Below, one piece after another: positions 33,318-42,583 of a stretch of 64,000 nt of DNA; position 1 is the first letter of the stretch; each line of letters begins with the position of its first letter. Made by a program: the position numbers and the translations under genes. Origin of the DNA: an uncultured Phascolarctobacterium sp. (lineage in GTDB: Bacteria; Bacillota; Negativicutes; Acidaminococcales; Acidaminococcaceae); NCBI GenBank assembly GCA_958448515.1, contig CAUDEF010000003.1:1-64000 (forward strand). The letters are read 5' to 3'. The notes beneath the pieces were generated by a model, which did no database searches, was not told the origin of the DNA, and saw nothing but the letters and a program-made list of their open reading frames with translations.

Positions 33318-33590
33318 TTATTTTGCTGCTTTCATTTCAGCAAATTTTTTCATAATACCATCTTTGCTGAACAGAGATTTAACGGTATCAGTAGGTTGTG
33401 CACCTTTGGACATCCAATCAATAGCTTTTTCAGCATCGATTTTAACGTTAGCCGGTTGTACGGTAGAATCATAGTAACCAATGCTTTCGATAAATCTGCC
33501 ATCACGCGGAGCACGAGCATCAGCAACAACAATGCGATAGAAAGGAGCTTTTTTAGCACCCATACGTTTCAAACGGATTTTTACTGCCAT
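33318..33590 (-). CDS. rpsP: 30S ribosomal protein S16
   Basis: A 90-residue S16: MAVKIRLKRMGAKKAPFYRI and VVADARAPRDGRFIESIGYY are the universal opening. ATG 33590 is preferred over an in-frame TTG at 33596, since GGAGG (33600-33604) is then 9-10 bases away. It lies 49 bases after ffh in the SRP-ribosome block. Confidence 0.97.
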   Translation of the reverse strand: MAVKIRLKRMGAKKAPFYRIVVADARAPRDGRFIESIGYYDSTVQPANVKIDAEKAIDWMSKGAQPTDTVKSLFSKDGIMKKFAEMKAAK

Positions 33591-33639
33591 TTTCAATTCA
33601 CCTCCTTAAACTAATATCATCTAAAATCTTAATTATTTA

Positions 33640-34986
33640 TTAATGCATAAAGGGGAATTTAAATCCGCCTTTAGAAGCAAACTTAGCCATGCCCTGCATA
33701 CGCTTCATCATTTTTTTGCTTTCATCAAAGTTTTTCAGAAGCTTGTTAACATCCTGTACTCTCATACCACAACCAGCTGCAATACGTTTACGTCTGCTGC
33801 CGTTAATAATATCAGGATTACGACGTTCTTTTGGAGTCATGGATCTTATAATAGCTTCGATTCTGTCAAACTCTTTTTCATCAACATTAGCTTCTTTAAG
33901 CTTCTGGCTGATGCCCCCCATACCTGGAATGAGTCCGAGAATTGTATCTAAAGAACCAAGCTTTTTAACCTGCTGCATCTGCTCCAGGAACTGTTCCAGA
34001 GTAAACTCATCCTTACGGATTTTCTTTTCCATTTCCAGAGCTTTTGCAAGGTCAGTAGTAGACTGAATTTTTTCTACTAAAGTCAGAATATCGCCCATGC
34101 CAAGAATGCGAGAAGCCATACGATCCGGATGAAACGGCTCCAAAGCATCCATTTTTTCACCCATACCAATGAGTTTTACCGGTTTGCCTGTAACAGCTTT
34201 TACAGATAAAACCGCACCGCCACGAGCATCACCATCTAATTTAGTAACAATCAAGCCATCAATGCCAAGTTCGCCGTTAAAGCTTTCAGCAACGGTAACT
34301 GCGTCCTGACCGGTCATTGCATCAACAACCAACAAAATTTCCGTAGGATTTACAGCACCTTTAATCTCTCTAAGCTCATTCATCAATTCTTCATTGATGT
34401 GAAGACGACCTGCGGTATCGATAATTACTGTATCACAAGCCAAGGAGTAAGCCTTATCCAAAGCCTGTCTTGCAATTTCAACCGGAGAAACTTTATCGCC
34501 AAGAGTAAATACGGGAACGGAAATCTGCTCACCAAGAACCTGTAATTGGGTAATAGCTGCCGGACGATAAATATCGCCTGCAACCAGCATAGGTTTCTTA
34601 TTTTTGCGCTTCAGGTATGTTGCCAGTTTACCGGCAGTTGTTGTTTTACCTGCACCCTGCAGACCAACCAGCATAATAACTGTAGGCGGTTTGGGAGACA
34701 CTGCCAGCTTGCTTTGAGTGCCGCCAAGCAGCTGAATTAATTCTTCATTTACAATCTTGATAATCTGCTGATGCGGATTAAGACTGCTGTTAACTTCTGC
34801 TCCCAAAGCTCTTTCCTTAACTTTTGCAACGAAGTCTTTAACTACCTTAAAGTTTACGTCTGCTTCCAAAAGAGCCATACGTACTTCGCGCATAGGCGCC
34901 TTTAAATCTTCTTCTGTAATTTTTCCGGCACCACGGAACATCTTTATTGCATTTTGTAATCTTTCTGATAAACTTTCAAAAGCCAT
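33640..34986 (-). CDS. ffh: Signal recognition particle protein Ffh
   Basis: A 448-residue SRP54 GTPase that targets membrane and exported proteins. The N domain is followed by G motifs GLQGAGKTTTAGKLA, DTAGRLHINEELM and TKLDGDARGGA. The C-terminal M domain is Met-rich, with the RNA-binding SRRKRIAAGCG motif and GMRVQDVNKLLK, ending FKFPF. It begins three bases after the ylxM stop, so ylxM and ffh are coupled. FtsY, its receptor, lies just upstream. Confidence 0.97.
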   Translation of the reverse strand: MAFESLSERLQNAIKMFRGAGKITEEDLKAPMREVRMALLEADVNFKVVKDFVAKVKERALGAEVNSSLNPHQQIIKIVNEELIQLLGGTQSKLAVSPKPPTVIMLVGLQGAGKTTTAGKLATYLKRKNKKPMLVAGDIYRPAAITQLQVLGEQISVPVFTLGDKVSPVEIARQALDKAYSLACDTVIIDTAGRLHINEELMNELREIKGAVNPTEILLVVDAMTGQDAVTVAESFNGELGIDGLIVTKLDGDARGGAVLSVKAVTGKPVKLIGMGEKMDALEPFHPDRMASRILGMGDILTLVEKIQSTTDLAKALEMEKKIRKDEFTLEQFLEQMQQVKKLGSLDTILGLIPGMGGISQKLKEANVDEKEFDRIEAIIRSMTPKERRNPDIINGSRRKRIAAGCGMRVQDVNKLLKNFDESKKMMKRMQGMAKFASKGGFKFPFMH

Positions 34987-34989
34987 CTT

Positions 34990-35340
34990 TTACCTACTTT
35001 CGCCACACATCTCATTTAATATGCTTATGGCTTCTTCCTGATTCTTTTCTTTACCCGCAGTTAATAACTTTATTACACTGCGCAATCTATTTTTATCGGC
35101 TTCGCTTTTAGCAAGCAAGCCAAGCTTCGCTTCATTACGTTCAAGAGTCTGTTCAACTCTTTTCAGCAAATCATGTACTGCCTGTCTGGACACTCCCAGT
35201 TCTTCGGCAATTTCAGTCAAAGACAAATCGTCATTAAAGTAAAGATTTAAACAATCCTGCTGTTTTTCAGTTAAGAGACCGCCGTATATATCAAACAGTC
35301 TTCCTAATCTCATTCTTTGTTCAAAATCCTGCTCTAACAA
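34990..35340 (-). CDS. ylxM: SRP-associated HTH protein YlxM
   Basis: A 116-residue sigma-factor-like helix-turn-helix protein: LLTEKQQDCLNLYFNDDLSL, then EIAEELGVSRQAVHDLLKR. YlxM binds the SRP in Gram-positives and modulates it. TTG at 35340 follows AGGAAGG by five bases. It is the first gene of the ffh-to-rplS operon, behind a consensus promoter. Confidence 0.94.
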   Translation of the reverse strand: MLEQDFEQRMRLGRLFDIYGGLLTEKQQDCLNLYFNDDLSLTEIAEELGVSRQAVHDLLKRVEQTLERNEAKLGLLAKSEADKNRLRSVIKLLTAGKEKNQEEAISILNEMCGESR

Positions 35341-35376
35341 TGTTGCCTTCCTCTTCTCAAAATATCTGACTATGCA

Positions 35377-35405
35377 ATTATACAGTAACTTATATAGTAT
35401 GTCAA
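35377..35405 (-). promoter_or_regulatory. Promoter of the ylxM-ffh-...-rplS operon
   Basis: On the minus strand TTGACA (35400-35405), 17 bases, then TATAAT (35377-35382): a full consensus promoter located between ftsY and ylxM. Confidence 0.88.
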
Positions 35406-35411
35406 GTATTT

Positions 35412-36329
35412 TTACTTGTCAGAGGTAAATAATGCTTCTACAAATTTTTCCGGCTCAAAAGGTCTGAAATCCATAATGCCTTCACCAACACCTATCCATT
35501 TTACAGGCAGTCCCAGTTCTTCTTTTATGGCTACTACCACACCGCCTTTAGCTGTACCGTCAAGTTTTGTTAAAACAACACCTGTAACATTTGCTGTTTC
35601 TGTAAATACTTTAGCCTGATTAATTGCGTTCTGACCTGTAGTAGCATCCAGTACGAGAAAAGTCTCATGGGGTGCATCAGGAATTTCACGTTTAATAATG
35701 CGATGAATTTTCTCAAGCTCATTCATAAGATTTGTTTTATTGTGCAGGCGGCCTGCAGTATCAATAAACAAAATATCCGCATTTCTTGCCACAGCAGCCT
35801 TAACAGCATCAAATACTACTGCCGCAGGATCAGCACCTTCAGCATGACGTATTACATCACAGCCTGCACGTTCACCCCAAATTTGCAGCTGTTCTGATGC
35901 AGCTGCTCTGAAAGTATCACCGGCAGCTAAAACAACTTTGTATTTAAACAGAGTAAAATAGTTGGCAAGTTTACCAATGGTTGTAGTTTTGCCTACGCCA
36001 TTTACGCCAACTACTAAAATTACCGTAGGTTTGGCACCGATGCGTGTACGCTGACCGAAATCTTTAAGCATTTCTGCCATATGGTTTTTCAGGAAAGGAA
36101 TAACCTCTTCTGTTCCGTTTATTTCTTTCTTTTTGGCAGCCTGTCTTACGGCATCAATTAACTTATTAGTAGTTTTTACACCAACGTCTGCTGAAAGAAG
36201 AATCATTTCCAGTTCTTCCAGAAAATCTTCATCAATTTTTGCTGACAATCCAACAAGTTCTTCTATTCTGTCAGTAAAATTACGTCTGGTTTTGCTTAAA
36301 CCTTCTTTTAAGCGATCAAAAAATCCCAT
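35412..36329 (-). CDS. ftsY: SRP receptor FtsY
   Basis: A 305-residue SRP receptor GTPase. It lacks the long acidic A domain, as in many Firmicutes. G motifs: GVNGVGKTTTIGKLANYF, LFIDTAGRLHNK and TKLDGTAKGG, ending GVGEGIMDFRPFEPEKFVEA. It works at the membrane with Ffh. AAGGAG lies nine bases before the ATG and overlaps the smc stop, six bases upstream, so smc and ftsY form one unit. Confidence 0.97.
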   Translation of the reverse strand: MGFFDRLKEGLSKTRRNFTDRIEELVGLSAKIDEDFLEELEMILLSADVGVKTTNKLIDAVRQAAKKKEINGTEEVIPFLKNHMAEMLKDFGQRTRIGAKPTVILVVGVNGVGKTTTIGKLANYFTLFKYKVVLAAGDTFRAAASEQLQIWGERAGCDVIRHAEGADPAAVVFDAVKAAVARNADILFIDTAGRLHNKTNLMNELEKIHRIIKREIPDAPHETFLVLDATTGQNAINQAKVFTETANVTGVVLTKLDGTAKGGVVVAIKEELGLPVKWIGVGEGIMDFRPFEPEKFVEALFTSDK

Positions 36330-36335
36330 CTTTAG

Positions 36336-39300
36336 TTACTCCTTTTCATTAATCTTTACAGAAAGCAATTTAGAAACGCCAGATTCTTCCATGGTTACAC
36401 CATACATAACATCAGCACATTCCATAGTTCCTTTACGATGTGTAATAACAATAAACTGCGTATCCTGCACAAAATCACGCAATAAATTAGAAAATCTCAC
36501 AATATTGGCATCATCAAGAGCCGCATCAATTTCATCAAGAATACAAAACGGTGCAGGCTGATAACTTAACAGCGCAAAAAGCAATGCAATAACTGTCAGC
36601 GAGCGTTCACCGCCGGACATCAGATATAAACTCTGCAGATGTTTTCCCGGTGGCTGAACCTCTATATCTATGCCGGAATTTAAAATATCTTCAGGATTGG
36701 AAAATTTTAAAACTGCAGTACCTCCGCCAAAAAGCTTTACGTAGCATTTAGCAAAATACTCATTGATTTTTACAAACGCTTCCTTAAATCTTCTTGTCAT
36801 GCCTGTATTAATTTCACTGATAACTGCTTCCAGATTATCTTTAGCTGTACATAAATCAAGATACTGTTTATTTAAAAATTCACAACGTTCATTTATAGCT
36901 TCATATTCTTCAATAGCAGCCTGATTGATAGGTCCCAGCATACTTATTTCTACTGCCAGCTTACTTTCCAGCCTTTTCAATTCCTTGTCAGGCAATTCCA
37001 TCAAAGAAGCTTTAACAGATTCACTATCTGCTATACCATAATCATCCTGCAGCTGCATTGTTATATGGCTGCAGTCATTACTGCGCTTAGCCAGATCAAG
37101 CTCTACCTGCCGTAGTTTATTTTCATTTTCTGCAGTACTTTTTTTCAAATCACTAATTTCCTGCTCCAGCAACTGCTGTTTATTGATTAATTCTATCTTA
37201 TCTTTCTGATATTCGTTTTTATCTGCTTCAATCTGCTGAAGTCTTCCCAAGAGCTCCTCAGATCTGTTATCGTAAGCTGATTTTTTAGTAATGCACTCAT
37301 CAATAAGCTTCTGCAGCCTGATATTTTCAGTTTCATTGCTTTTGATTTCGTTTCTTAAATTAAGTGCACTTTCATCCAAACTTCTGATACGTTCTGATAT
37401 AAATCCAGTTTTTGCAGTTGATGTTTCCAAAAGCAGCTTTGCATCCTGTAACTGATTATGCAGCACCATTACAGCACTTTTCTCAGCAGCCAGCTTTCTT
37501 TGCATATCTTCCAGCAGCTGTTTGGCAGTAAGATCTTTATTTTCCAGTTCTTTAACATTTTCACGCAACAGCTTAACCTGATCCCTGCTGCTCATGTATT
37601 CATTTACAACTGCAGAACGCTCATCCAAAAGTACTTCCAGCTTCTTGGCTGCAGCCATTTTTTCCTGCTGAATATTTTTGACTTCGTAGCTGTTCTTACT
37701 TACAGCAAGTACTGCCTGCTGTAATTTCTCTTTCAGCAGAATAAGCTTCTTGGCAGATTTACCAAACTCTGCCTCCAGTTCTTCCAGTTTTTCCTGCCAG
37801 GTCAGCATTTCTTTTTTACATCCGGCGAATTTACGCTGCAATAACTCAACGTCTTTAGCGCGGCTCAAAAATCCTTCTTTTTGTTTTTTGCTGCCGCCTG
37901 TCATACTGCCGCCAGCATTTACAACATCACCATCAAGGGTAACAACACGTAATCTGAATCCTGATGCTTTTGCAGCATGCAGCGCAGCATCTATATTTTC
38001 AGCAACCAGCACTCGTCCCAGCAGAAATTTTATTATGTTGGAAACTTTTTCATCGTATGTTATCAGTTCATAAGCAAAACCGCAGATACCCTGCAAATTG
38101 AGAAGCTTTCTTTCATCATTGCTTACGCTTCTGCTTTTTACTGTATCCAACGGCAAAAATGTTGCCCTTCCCAGTGCTTTGCTTTTCAAATAACCGATAG
38201 CTTTTTTGGCAATATCAGCATCCTCAGTAACAATATTCTGCGCGCTTTCACCTAAAGCAGTTTCTATGGCAGTCACAAACTGCGGCTCAACTTTAATCAG
38301 CTCGGCAACAACACCAATAATTCCGCTGCGCCAGTCTTCATTGGATTTTAAAACAGATTTTATTCCATAGCCAAATCCTTCGTAAGCAGACTGCATTTTC
38401 TGTAAAAACTGCAGTCTTGCTTCTACTGCTGTCATATTTTTCTGACATACATCCTGACTGGCTTTAACTTTATTTATTTCTTCATGCAGCTTTTCAGTTG
38501 CCTGTTTCAGTTTTTCGGTTTCGCTTTCATATAACGCCTTTTCGTTCTCAAAACCTGCTTCCTTATCCAGTAAAGCACGATATCTGTTTTCTAACTCTAC
38601 AGATAAATCCTCTGCCTGAGTGATTTCATTTTTTAAAAGTTCACGTTTTTTTACTCGCTGTTCCTGTTCCTGTTCCAAAACACGCAATTCATTACGCAAA
38701 TTTAAGAGATTTTGCATATCTGCTAAAATATCACTTTGCAGTTTTTCATTGCTCTTTGCTGCCAGTTCCAGATGTTCTTCCTGTTCTTTTATATCGGCAG
38801 TAAGTTTTTCTACATTGTATGCTGCAAGTGCTCTTTTTTTATCAACAACATCAAACTCAGCAGCCAACTCGCCCATTTTTTGCTCCAGCTCTTCCGCCTG
38901 CAAAAACAATTTACTGTTTTTTTCCTCAGCTTTGGCAATGCTGTTTCTGCTGTTTTCTATTCTCTCATCCAATACAGCTTTACTGCCTTTAATTTTCTCC
39001 AGTTCCGTTTCAGTATTTTTTATATCATTCAAAAGCTGTGTAAATTTACTGCCAATTTCATCAATCTCATTTTGTAAAGTACTGCAGGCAGATTCCTTCA
39101 AGCCAATTTCTGCGGCCTTCTGTGCATAAACAGATTCCAGTTCCGCCTTTTTATGATTCAGTTTTTCACAGATAATTTTGAGCTCATCAAGCTCATGTAT
39201 CAAAAGTGTAAGCCTGCAGTTGCGTAACTGTTCATTAATATCATTAAACTGCCTTGTTTTTTCTGCAGCTATACGCAATGGCTCCACCTGACGCTCAACC

Positions 39301-39890
39301 TCAGTTTTTATGTCATTAATACGCGTCAGATTAACGCCTGTTTCTTCAAGTCTGTGCACAGCCTCTTTTTTACGTAATCTGTATTTGGCAATACCAGCAG
39401 CTTCTTCAAAAAGTGCTCTGCGCTCCTCGGGCCTGCTGTTTAAAATCTCATCAATTTTGTTCTGCCCAATAATAGCCATAGAGCCTTTACCAAGGCCTGT
39501 ATCAGCCATTAAATCAATAATATCTTTCAGCCTGCAGCATTTTTTATTAATTAAATATTCACTGTCGCCATTTCTGTATAAGCGTCGTGTAAGACTTACT
39601 TCTGCGAAATCAATATTTAAAGTTCTGTCGGTATTATCAAAATTTAAAGTAACCTCAGCTACACCTAAAGCTCTTCTTTTACTGCTTCCGGAAAAAATAA
39701 CATCTTCCATTTTGCTGCCGCGTAAATATTTTGCGCTCTGTTCACCAAGCACCCAGCGGATAGCATCAGAAATGTTACTCTTACCCGAGCCATTAGGACC
39801 AACAACAGCAGTAATACCATCTGTAAATGTCAATTCAGTTTTATCAGCAAAAGATTTAAATCCATAAGTCGAAAAAGACTTTAAGTGCAC
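36336..39890 (-). CDS. smc: Chromosome segregation ATPase SMC
   Basis: An 1184-residue SMC. The N-terminal ATPase half has GPNGSGKSNISDAIRWVLGE (Walker A). Two long coiled coils (about 170-500 and 670-1010) flank a hinge near 510-660, which ends with GGSMTGGSKKQ. The C-terminal half has the signature YLMSGGERSLTVIALLFALL and the Walker B ILDEIDAALDDAN. The start is GTG at 39890, eight bases after AAGG. SMC works with ScpA and ScpB (not in the window) to organise the chromosome. It is followed by ftsY. Confidence 0.97.
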   Translation of the reverse strand: MHLKSFSTYGFKSFADKTELTFTDGITAVVGPNGSGKSNISDAIRWVLGEQSAKYLRGSKMEDVIFSGSSKRRALGVAEVTLNFDNTDRTLNIDFAEVSLTRRLYRNGDSEYLINKKCCRLKDIIDLMADTGLGKGSMAIIGQNKIDEILNSRPEERRALFEEAAGIAKYRLRKKEAVHRLEETGVNLTRINDIKTEVERQVEPLRIAAEKTRQFNDINEQLRNCRLTLLIHELDELKIICEKLNHKKAELESVYAQKAAEIGLKESACSTLQNEIDEIGSKFTQLLNDIKNTETELEKIKGSKAVLDERIENSRNSIAKAEEKNSKLFLQAEELEQKMGELAAEFDVVDKKRALAAYNVEKLTADIKEQEEHLELAAKSNEKLQSDILADMQNLLNLRNELRVLEQEQEQRVKKRELLKNEITQAEDLSVELENRYRALLDKEAGFENEKALYESETEKLKQATEKLHEEINKVKASQDVCQKNMTAVEARLQFLQKMQSAYEGFGYGIKSVLKSNEDWRSGIIGVVAELIKVEPQFVTAIETALGESAQNIVTEDADIAKKAIGYLKSKALGRATFLPLDTVKSRSVSNDERKLLNLQGICGFAYELITYDEKVSNIIKFLLGRVLVAENIDAALHAAKASGFRLRVVTLDGDVVNAGGSMTGGSKKQKEGFLSRAKDVELLQRKFAGCKKEMLTWQEKLEELEAEFGKSAKKLILLKEKLQQAVLAVSKNSYEVKNIQQEKMAAAKKLEVLLDERSAVVNEYMSSRDQVKLLRENVKELENKDLTAKQLLEDMQRKLAAEKSAVMVLHNQLQDAKLLLETSTAKTGFISERIRSLDESALNLRNEIKSNETENIRLQKLIDECITKKSAYDNRSEELLGRLQQIEADKNEYQKDKIELINKQQLLEQEISDLKKSTAENENKLRQVELDLAKRSNDCSHITMQLQDDYGIADSESVKASLMELPDKELKRLESKLAVEISMLGPINQAAIEEYEAINERCEFLNKQYLDLCTAKDNLEAVISEINTGMTRRFKEAFVKINEYFAKCYVKLFGGGTAVLKFSNPEDILNSGIDIEVQPPGKHLQSLYLMSGGERSLTVIALLFALLSYQPAPFCILDEIDAALDDANIVRFSNLLRDFVQDTQFIVITHRKGTMECADVMYGVTMEESGVSKLLSVKINEKE

Positions 39891-39958
39891 CTACATCACC
39901 TTTTTCAAATTCATTATCTTTTTATTTTATCATAGGTATTGCCAGCCATACAATCATC

Positions 39959-40960
39959 TTACAAAAAACTTTCGTCAGTCACAGTAATCTCATCACCAGA
40001 AGATTTTCTGATGATAATTTCTGATTCAGGATACTTTTGTTTCCAAAACAAAATATTCTGATTTCTCATTCCTCTTACCTTAGACTCCATTTTAAGAGGC
40101 GTATTTATGATTACCGTCTTCTTATCAGGTAAATTTTCAATCATGGCAGTAATGTTTTCTTTTACAATAAAACTTTGTACCAATTCTCCCATTGAGGGAT
40201 GAAAAGGTCCTGCAATAATATTACCTTCCCTGCAAAGCTCATCATCAGGCTGTAATCCCACACGAATTACCTTAATATTATTTTCTGTCAAAATTTTATA
40301 CATATACGCACTTTGTTCTATTGCCTCACTCAAAGTAAGGGGTACAAATAAACTGTTTCGGTACATTTTTTCCAGCGGGGTATCTTTTATAACCAGCAGC
40401 GGATAAATTCTGCAAATATCTGGGCGCAAATCCACCACTTTACCGGCAGTAGCTTTTACACTGGCAAAGTTCTGCCCAGGCATACCAACCATGAGCTGCA
40501 GCCCTAATTTGAATCCATACCTGCGAATAAGCTGTACTGCATCATAGACAGCTTCAGCTGTATGTCCCCTTTCAGCAGTCTTTAACACATTATCATCAAG
40601 AGATTGTACCCCAAGTTCTATTAATTCTACATGATGCTGCTTTAAAAGTTCCAGCTTTTCCGAATCAATATAATCAGGTCTTGTTGACAAGCGTACACTG
40701 CCAATAATTTTTTTCGCCACCAGCTCATCAGTTAATGACAAAAGCTGTTTTTGCAGCTGTATATCAAGACCTGTAAAAGAACCTCCATAAAAAGCAGCCT
40801 CATTTTGCGTAGATGGTTTCAGCCACGCTAACCATCGTTCAATCTGTTTTTCGGCACTTACAAGAGCCGCACTTTTTTGCCCGCTTATTGCTTTCTGATT
40901 GCAAAATATACACTGATGCGGACATCCTGCGTGCGGAATAAAAATTGGTAATATTGACAT
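39959..40960 (-). CDS. Radical SAM protein (Elp3-like subgroup, no acetyltransferase domain)
   Basis: A 333-residue radical SAM enzyme. The cluster motif is CPHQCIFC near the N-terminus (residue 12 on), followed by FYGGSFTGL, ELGVQSLDDNVLK and GLQLMVGMPGQ. The C-terminal third is the extra beta domain of Elp3-like radical SAM proteins, but the GNAT domain of true Elp3 is absent. I start at ATG 40960 with GAGG six bases upstream; an in-frame ATG at 40972 has no site. It lies 68 bases upstream of smc on the same strand. The substrate is unknown; tRNA modification or a helper role is possible. Confidence 0.85.
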   Translation of the reverse strand: MSILPIFIPHAGCPHQCIFCNQKAISGQKSAALVSAEKQIERWLAWLKPSTQNEAAFYGGSFTGLDIQLQKQLLSLTDELVAKKIIGSVRLSTRPDYIDSEKLELLKQHHVELIELGVQSLDDNVLKTAERGHTAEAVYDAVQLIRRYGFKLGLQLMVGMPGQNFASVKATAGKVVDLRPDICRIYPLLVIKDTPLEKMYRNSLFVPLTLSEAIEQSAYMYKILTENNIKVIRVGLQPDDELCREGNIIAGPFHPSMGELVQSFIVKENITAMIENLPDKKTVIINTPLKMESKVRGMRNQNILFWKQKYPESEIIIRKSSGDEITVTDESFL

Positions 40961-40991
40961 ACTCAACCTCATTAAACTACATAACGCTATA

Positions 40992-41019
40992 AAAGCAGGT
41001 ATGAATTCATACCTGCTTT
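40992..41019 (-). terminator. Palindromic terminator after the HAD gene
   Basis: A 28-base perfect palindrome (40992-41019) centred on GAATTC. The 12-bp stem AAAGCAGGTATG/CATACCTGCTTT is strong, but the downstream T-run is short on both strands. Confidence 0.7.
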
Positions 41020-41023
41020 ATCA

Positions 41024-41839
41024 TTAAAATTCAACTTCAACCTGTTTTGTCAGAATACTTTCTATAACCAAAGCTACACCATCATCATTGTTAGATGCAG
41101 TCACGATTTTAGCATGATCTTTTACACTATCTTTAGCATTAGCTACCGCTACACCAAAGCCACAATTTTTTATCATGGTAATATCATTATTAGAATCACC
41201 AATACACATAATTTCATCGGAATTAATACCATAGCTTTTGGCAACAGCTTTGACAGCTTCCCATTTATTTACACCGGGCTCCATTAATTCCAAAAAGTTA
41301 TCCTTGGAGCTTGTCACATCCAGTCTGCCTTTAAATCTTTCGGCAAACTCTTTCCATACTTTTTCAAAATCATTACTTTCTGTCATTACAAGAATCTTAT
41401 ATGGTGCCTCATTTATATTATAAATTTCTTCACCCATTTCTGTAGTAGGAATGCCGGAAATCTTTGTATACATTCTGGAAAACTCATTTTCTTTCTTAAT
41501 AAGAATCTGATCGCCAATGTAAACCTGTATATAATACTCTTTTTCCTTACAGTAAGCCAATACATCTTTAGCAGTTTCAAAATTCATTTTATGTTCATAA
41601 AACACTTTGCCGCTTTTGCTTTCTTTTACCAGAGCACCATTATAAGTTACCAAAGGCACATCCAAACCAAGATTTAAAGCGTAAGGCCTTGCAGAAACAT
41701 ACATTCTGCCGGTAGCAATAAGAAAAACAATCCCTTCAGAAACAGCTTTTTTAATGGCAGCCGCATTTCTTTCAGATATCTTACACTCTCTGTTTAATAA
41801 AGTATCATCCATATCACTGGCAATAAGTTTAATTTTCAC
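41024..41839 (-). CDS. Cof-type HAD-family phosphatase
   Basis: A 271-residue HAD hydrolase, IIB (Cof) subgroup. Motif I is ASDMDDTLLN with the nucleophile Asp; motif II is LIATGRMY; motif III Lys is in VNKWEAV; motif IV is CIGDSNNDITMI. A C2 cap occupies residues 85-200. Such enzymes dephosphorylate sugar phosphates, FMN or PLP; specificity cannot be read. It follows a small membrane-protein gene by five bases and probably shares its transcript. Confidence 0.92.
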   Translation of the reverse strand: MKIKLIASDMDDTLLNRECKISERNAAAIKKAVSEGIVFLIATGRMYVSARPYALNLGLDVPLVTYNGALVKESKSGKVFYEHKMNFETAKDVLAYCKEKEYYIQVYIGDQILIKKENEFSRMYTKISGIPTTEMGEEIYNINEAPYKILVMTESNDFEKVWKEFAERFKGRLDVTSSKDNFLELMEPGVNKWEAVKAVAKSYGINSDEIMCIGDSNNDITMIKNCGFGVAVANAKDSVKDHAKIVTASNNDDGVALVIESILTKQVEVEF

Positions 41840-41844
41840 TATAA

Positions 41845-42183
41845 CTACTCCTTCATATATTCCAAATATCTATTCTGCATTACAGTCACCACGCTGAATA
41901 AAATGACACATAATATAAAACCTGTACCTATGTTAAGATCATATCCAGGCAAAATAACAGTTAACAGCTTTATAAATCCGGCTATACCAGCCATCAGTAA
42001 TAAAACAGTTAACCATCTGTTCAGTTTCTTTAAAACCTCTGCGCATAAAACACTCCAGCAGGATAAAATCCCAACACCGGCAATCAATCCGCCCAAAGTT
42101 ACAACCTGCAGCCAGTCTGTATTATATATTATCAGAAAAAAAATAACACTCAATGTAATCCATTGAGTAAAAATACTGTACAT
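41845..42183 (-). CDS. Small membrane protein of unknown function
   Basis: A 112-residue protein with about three or four hydrophobic segments (residues 7-25, 28-48, 58-76, 85-102) and a charged C-terminal tail NRYLEYMKE. I do not recognise a family. The ribosome site is weak (GGTGA). It is five bases upstream of the HAD phosphatase gene on the same strand and divergent from yhdT-panF. The tight spacing supports a real gene; function is unknown. Confidence 0.65.
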   Translation of the reverse strand: MYSIFTQWITLSVIFFLIIYNTDWLQVVTLGGLIAGVGILSCWSVLCAEVLKKLNRWLTVLLLMAGIAGFIKLLTVILPGYDLNIGTGFILCVILFSVVTVMQNRYLEYMKE

Positions 42184-42328
42184 AAAATCACCATCTATAT
42201 TATAACATACCCTATAATGTAAAGCATCACTTTATCTTATAAATAAAAAATTTATTCCGGCACTTAAATATGGTAAAATGAAAACAGTGTCCCTTTAATA
42301 AATAATTTGCTGGGAGGTATCAGGGTTT

Positions 42329-42583
42329 ATGAAACGGAGTGAAAAATTCCGTCAGGCTAACAAAGAAGCTATAGCAACTGTTTGGGCAACTATAGCAGTA
42401 ATTTTGTTCTGGTGGTTTGCAGGGTTTGGACTTGCTGACAGTAAGATTGAATTTTTACATACACCTCTGTGGGTATGGGGAGGCTGTGTAGGCACCTGGA
42501 TTTTTGCTATTTTAGTCACTGTCTTTCTTACAAAAAAAGTATTTGTAAATTTTGACTTAGATGATGAGGAGACCAGAAAATGA
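42329..42583 (+). CDS. yhdT: YhdT family membrane protein (DUF997)
   Basis: An 84-residue protein with two membrane segments: ATVWATIAVILFWWFAGFGL and WGGCVGTWIFAILVTVFL. It matches the YhdT family, which sits before panF in many bacteria. Its stop overlaps the panF start (ATGA), so it probably forms a small accessory subunit of the symporter. GGGAGG lies upstream of the ATG. The 145-base gap before it shows only a weak promoter candidate. Confidence 0.9.
   Translation: MKRSEKFRQANKEAIATVWATIAVILFWWFAGFGLADSKIEFLHTPLWVWGGCVGTWIFAILVTVFLTKKVFVNFDLDDEETRK

Noticed and set aside
33689..34066. Plus-strand frame opposite ffh
   Set aside because: An antisense reading of a well-conserved gene; no ribosome site and low-complexity Ser/Ile content.
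38620..39129. Plus-strand open frames opposite smc
   Set aside because: They are Phe/Ser/Cys-rich mirror readings of the SMC coiled coil and lack ribosome sites.
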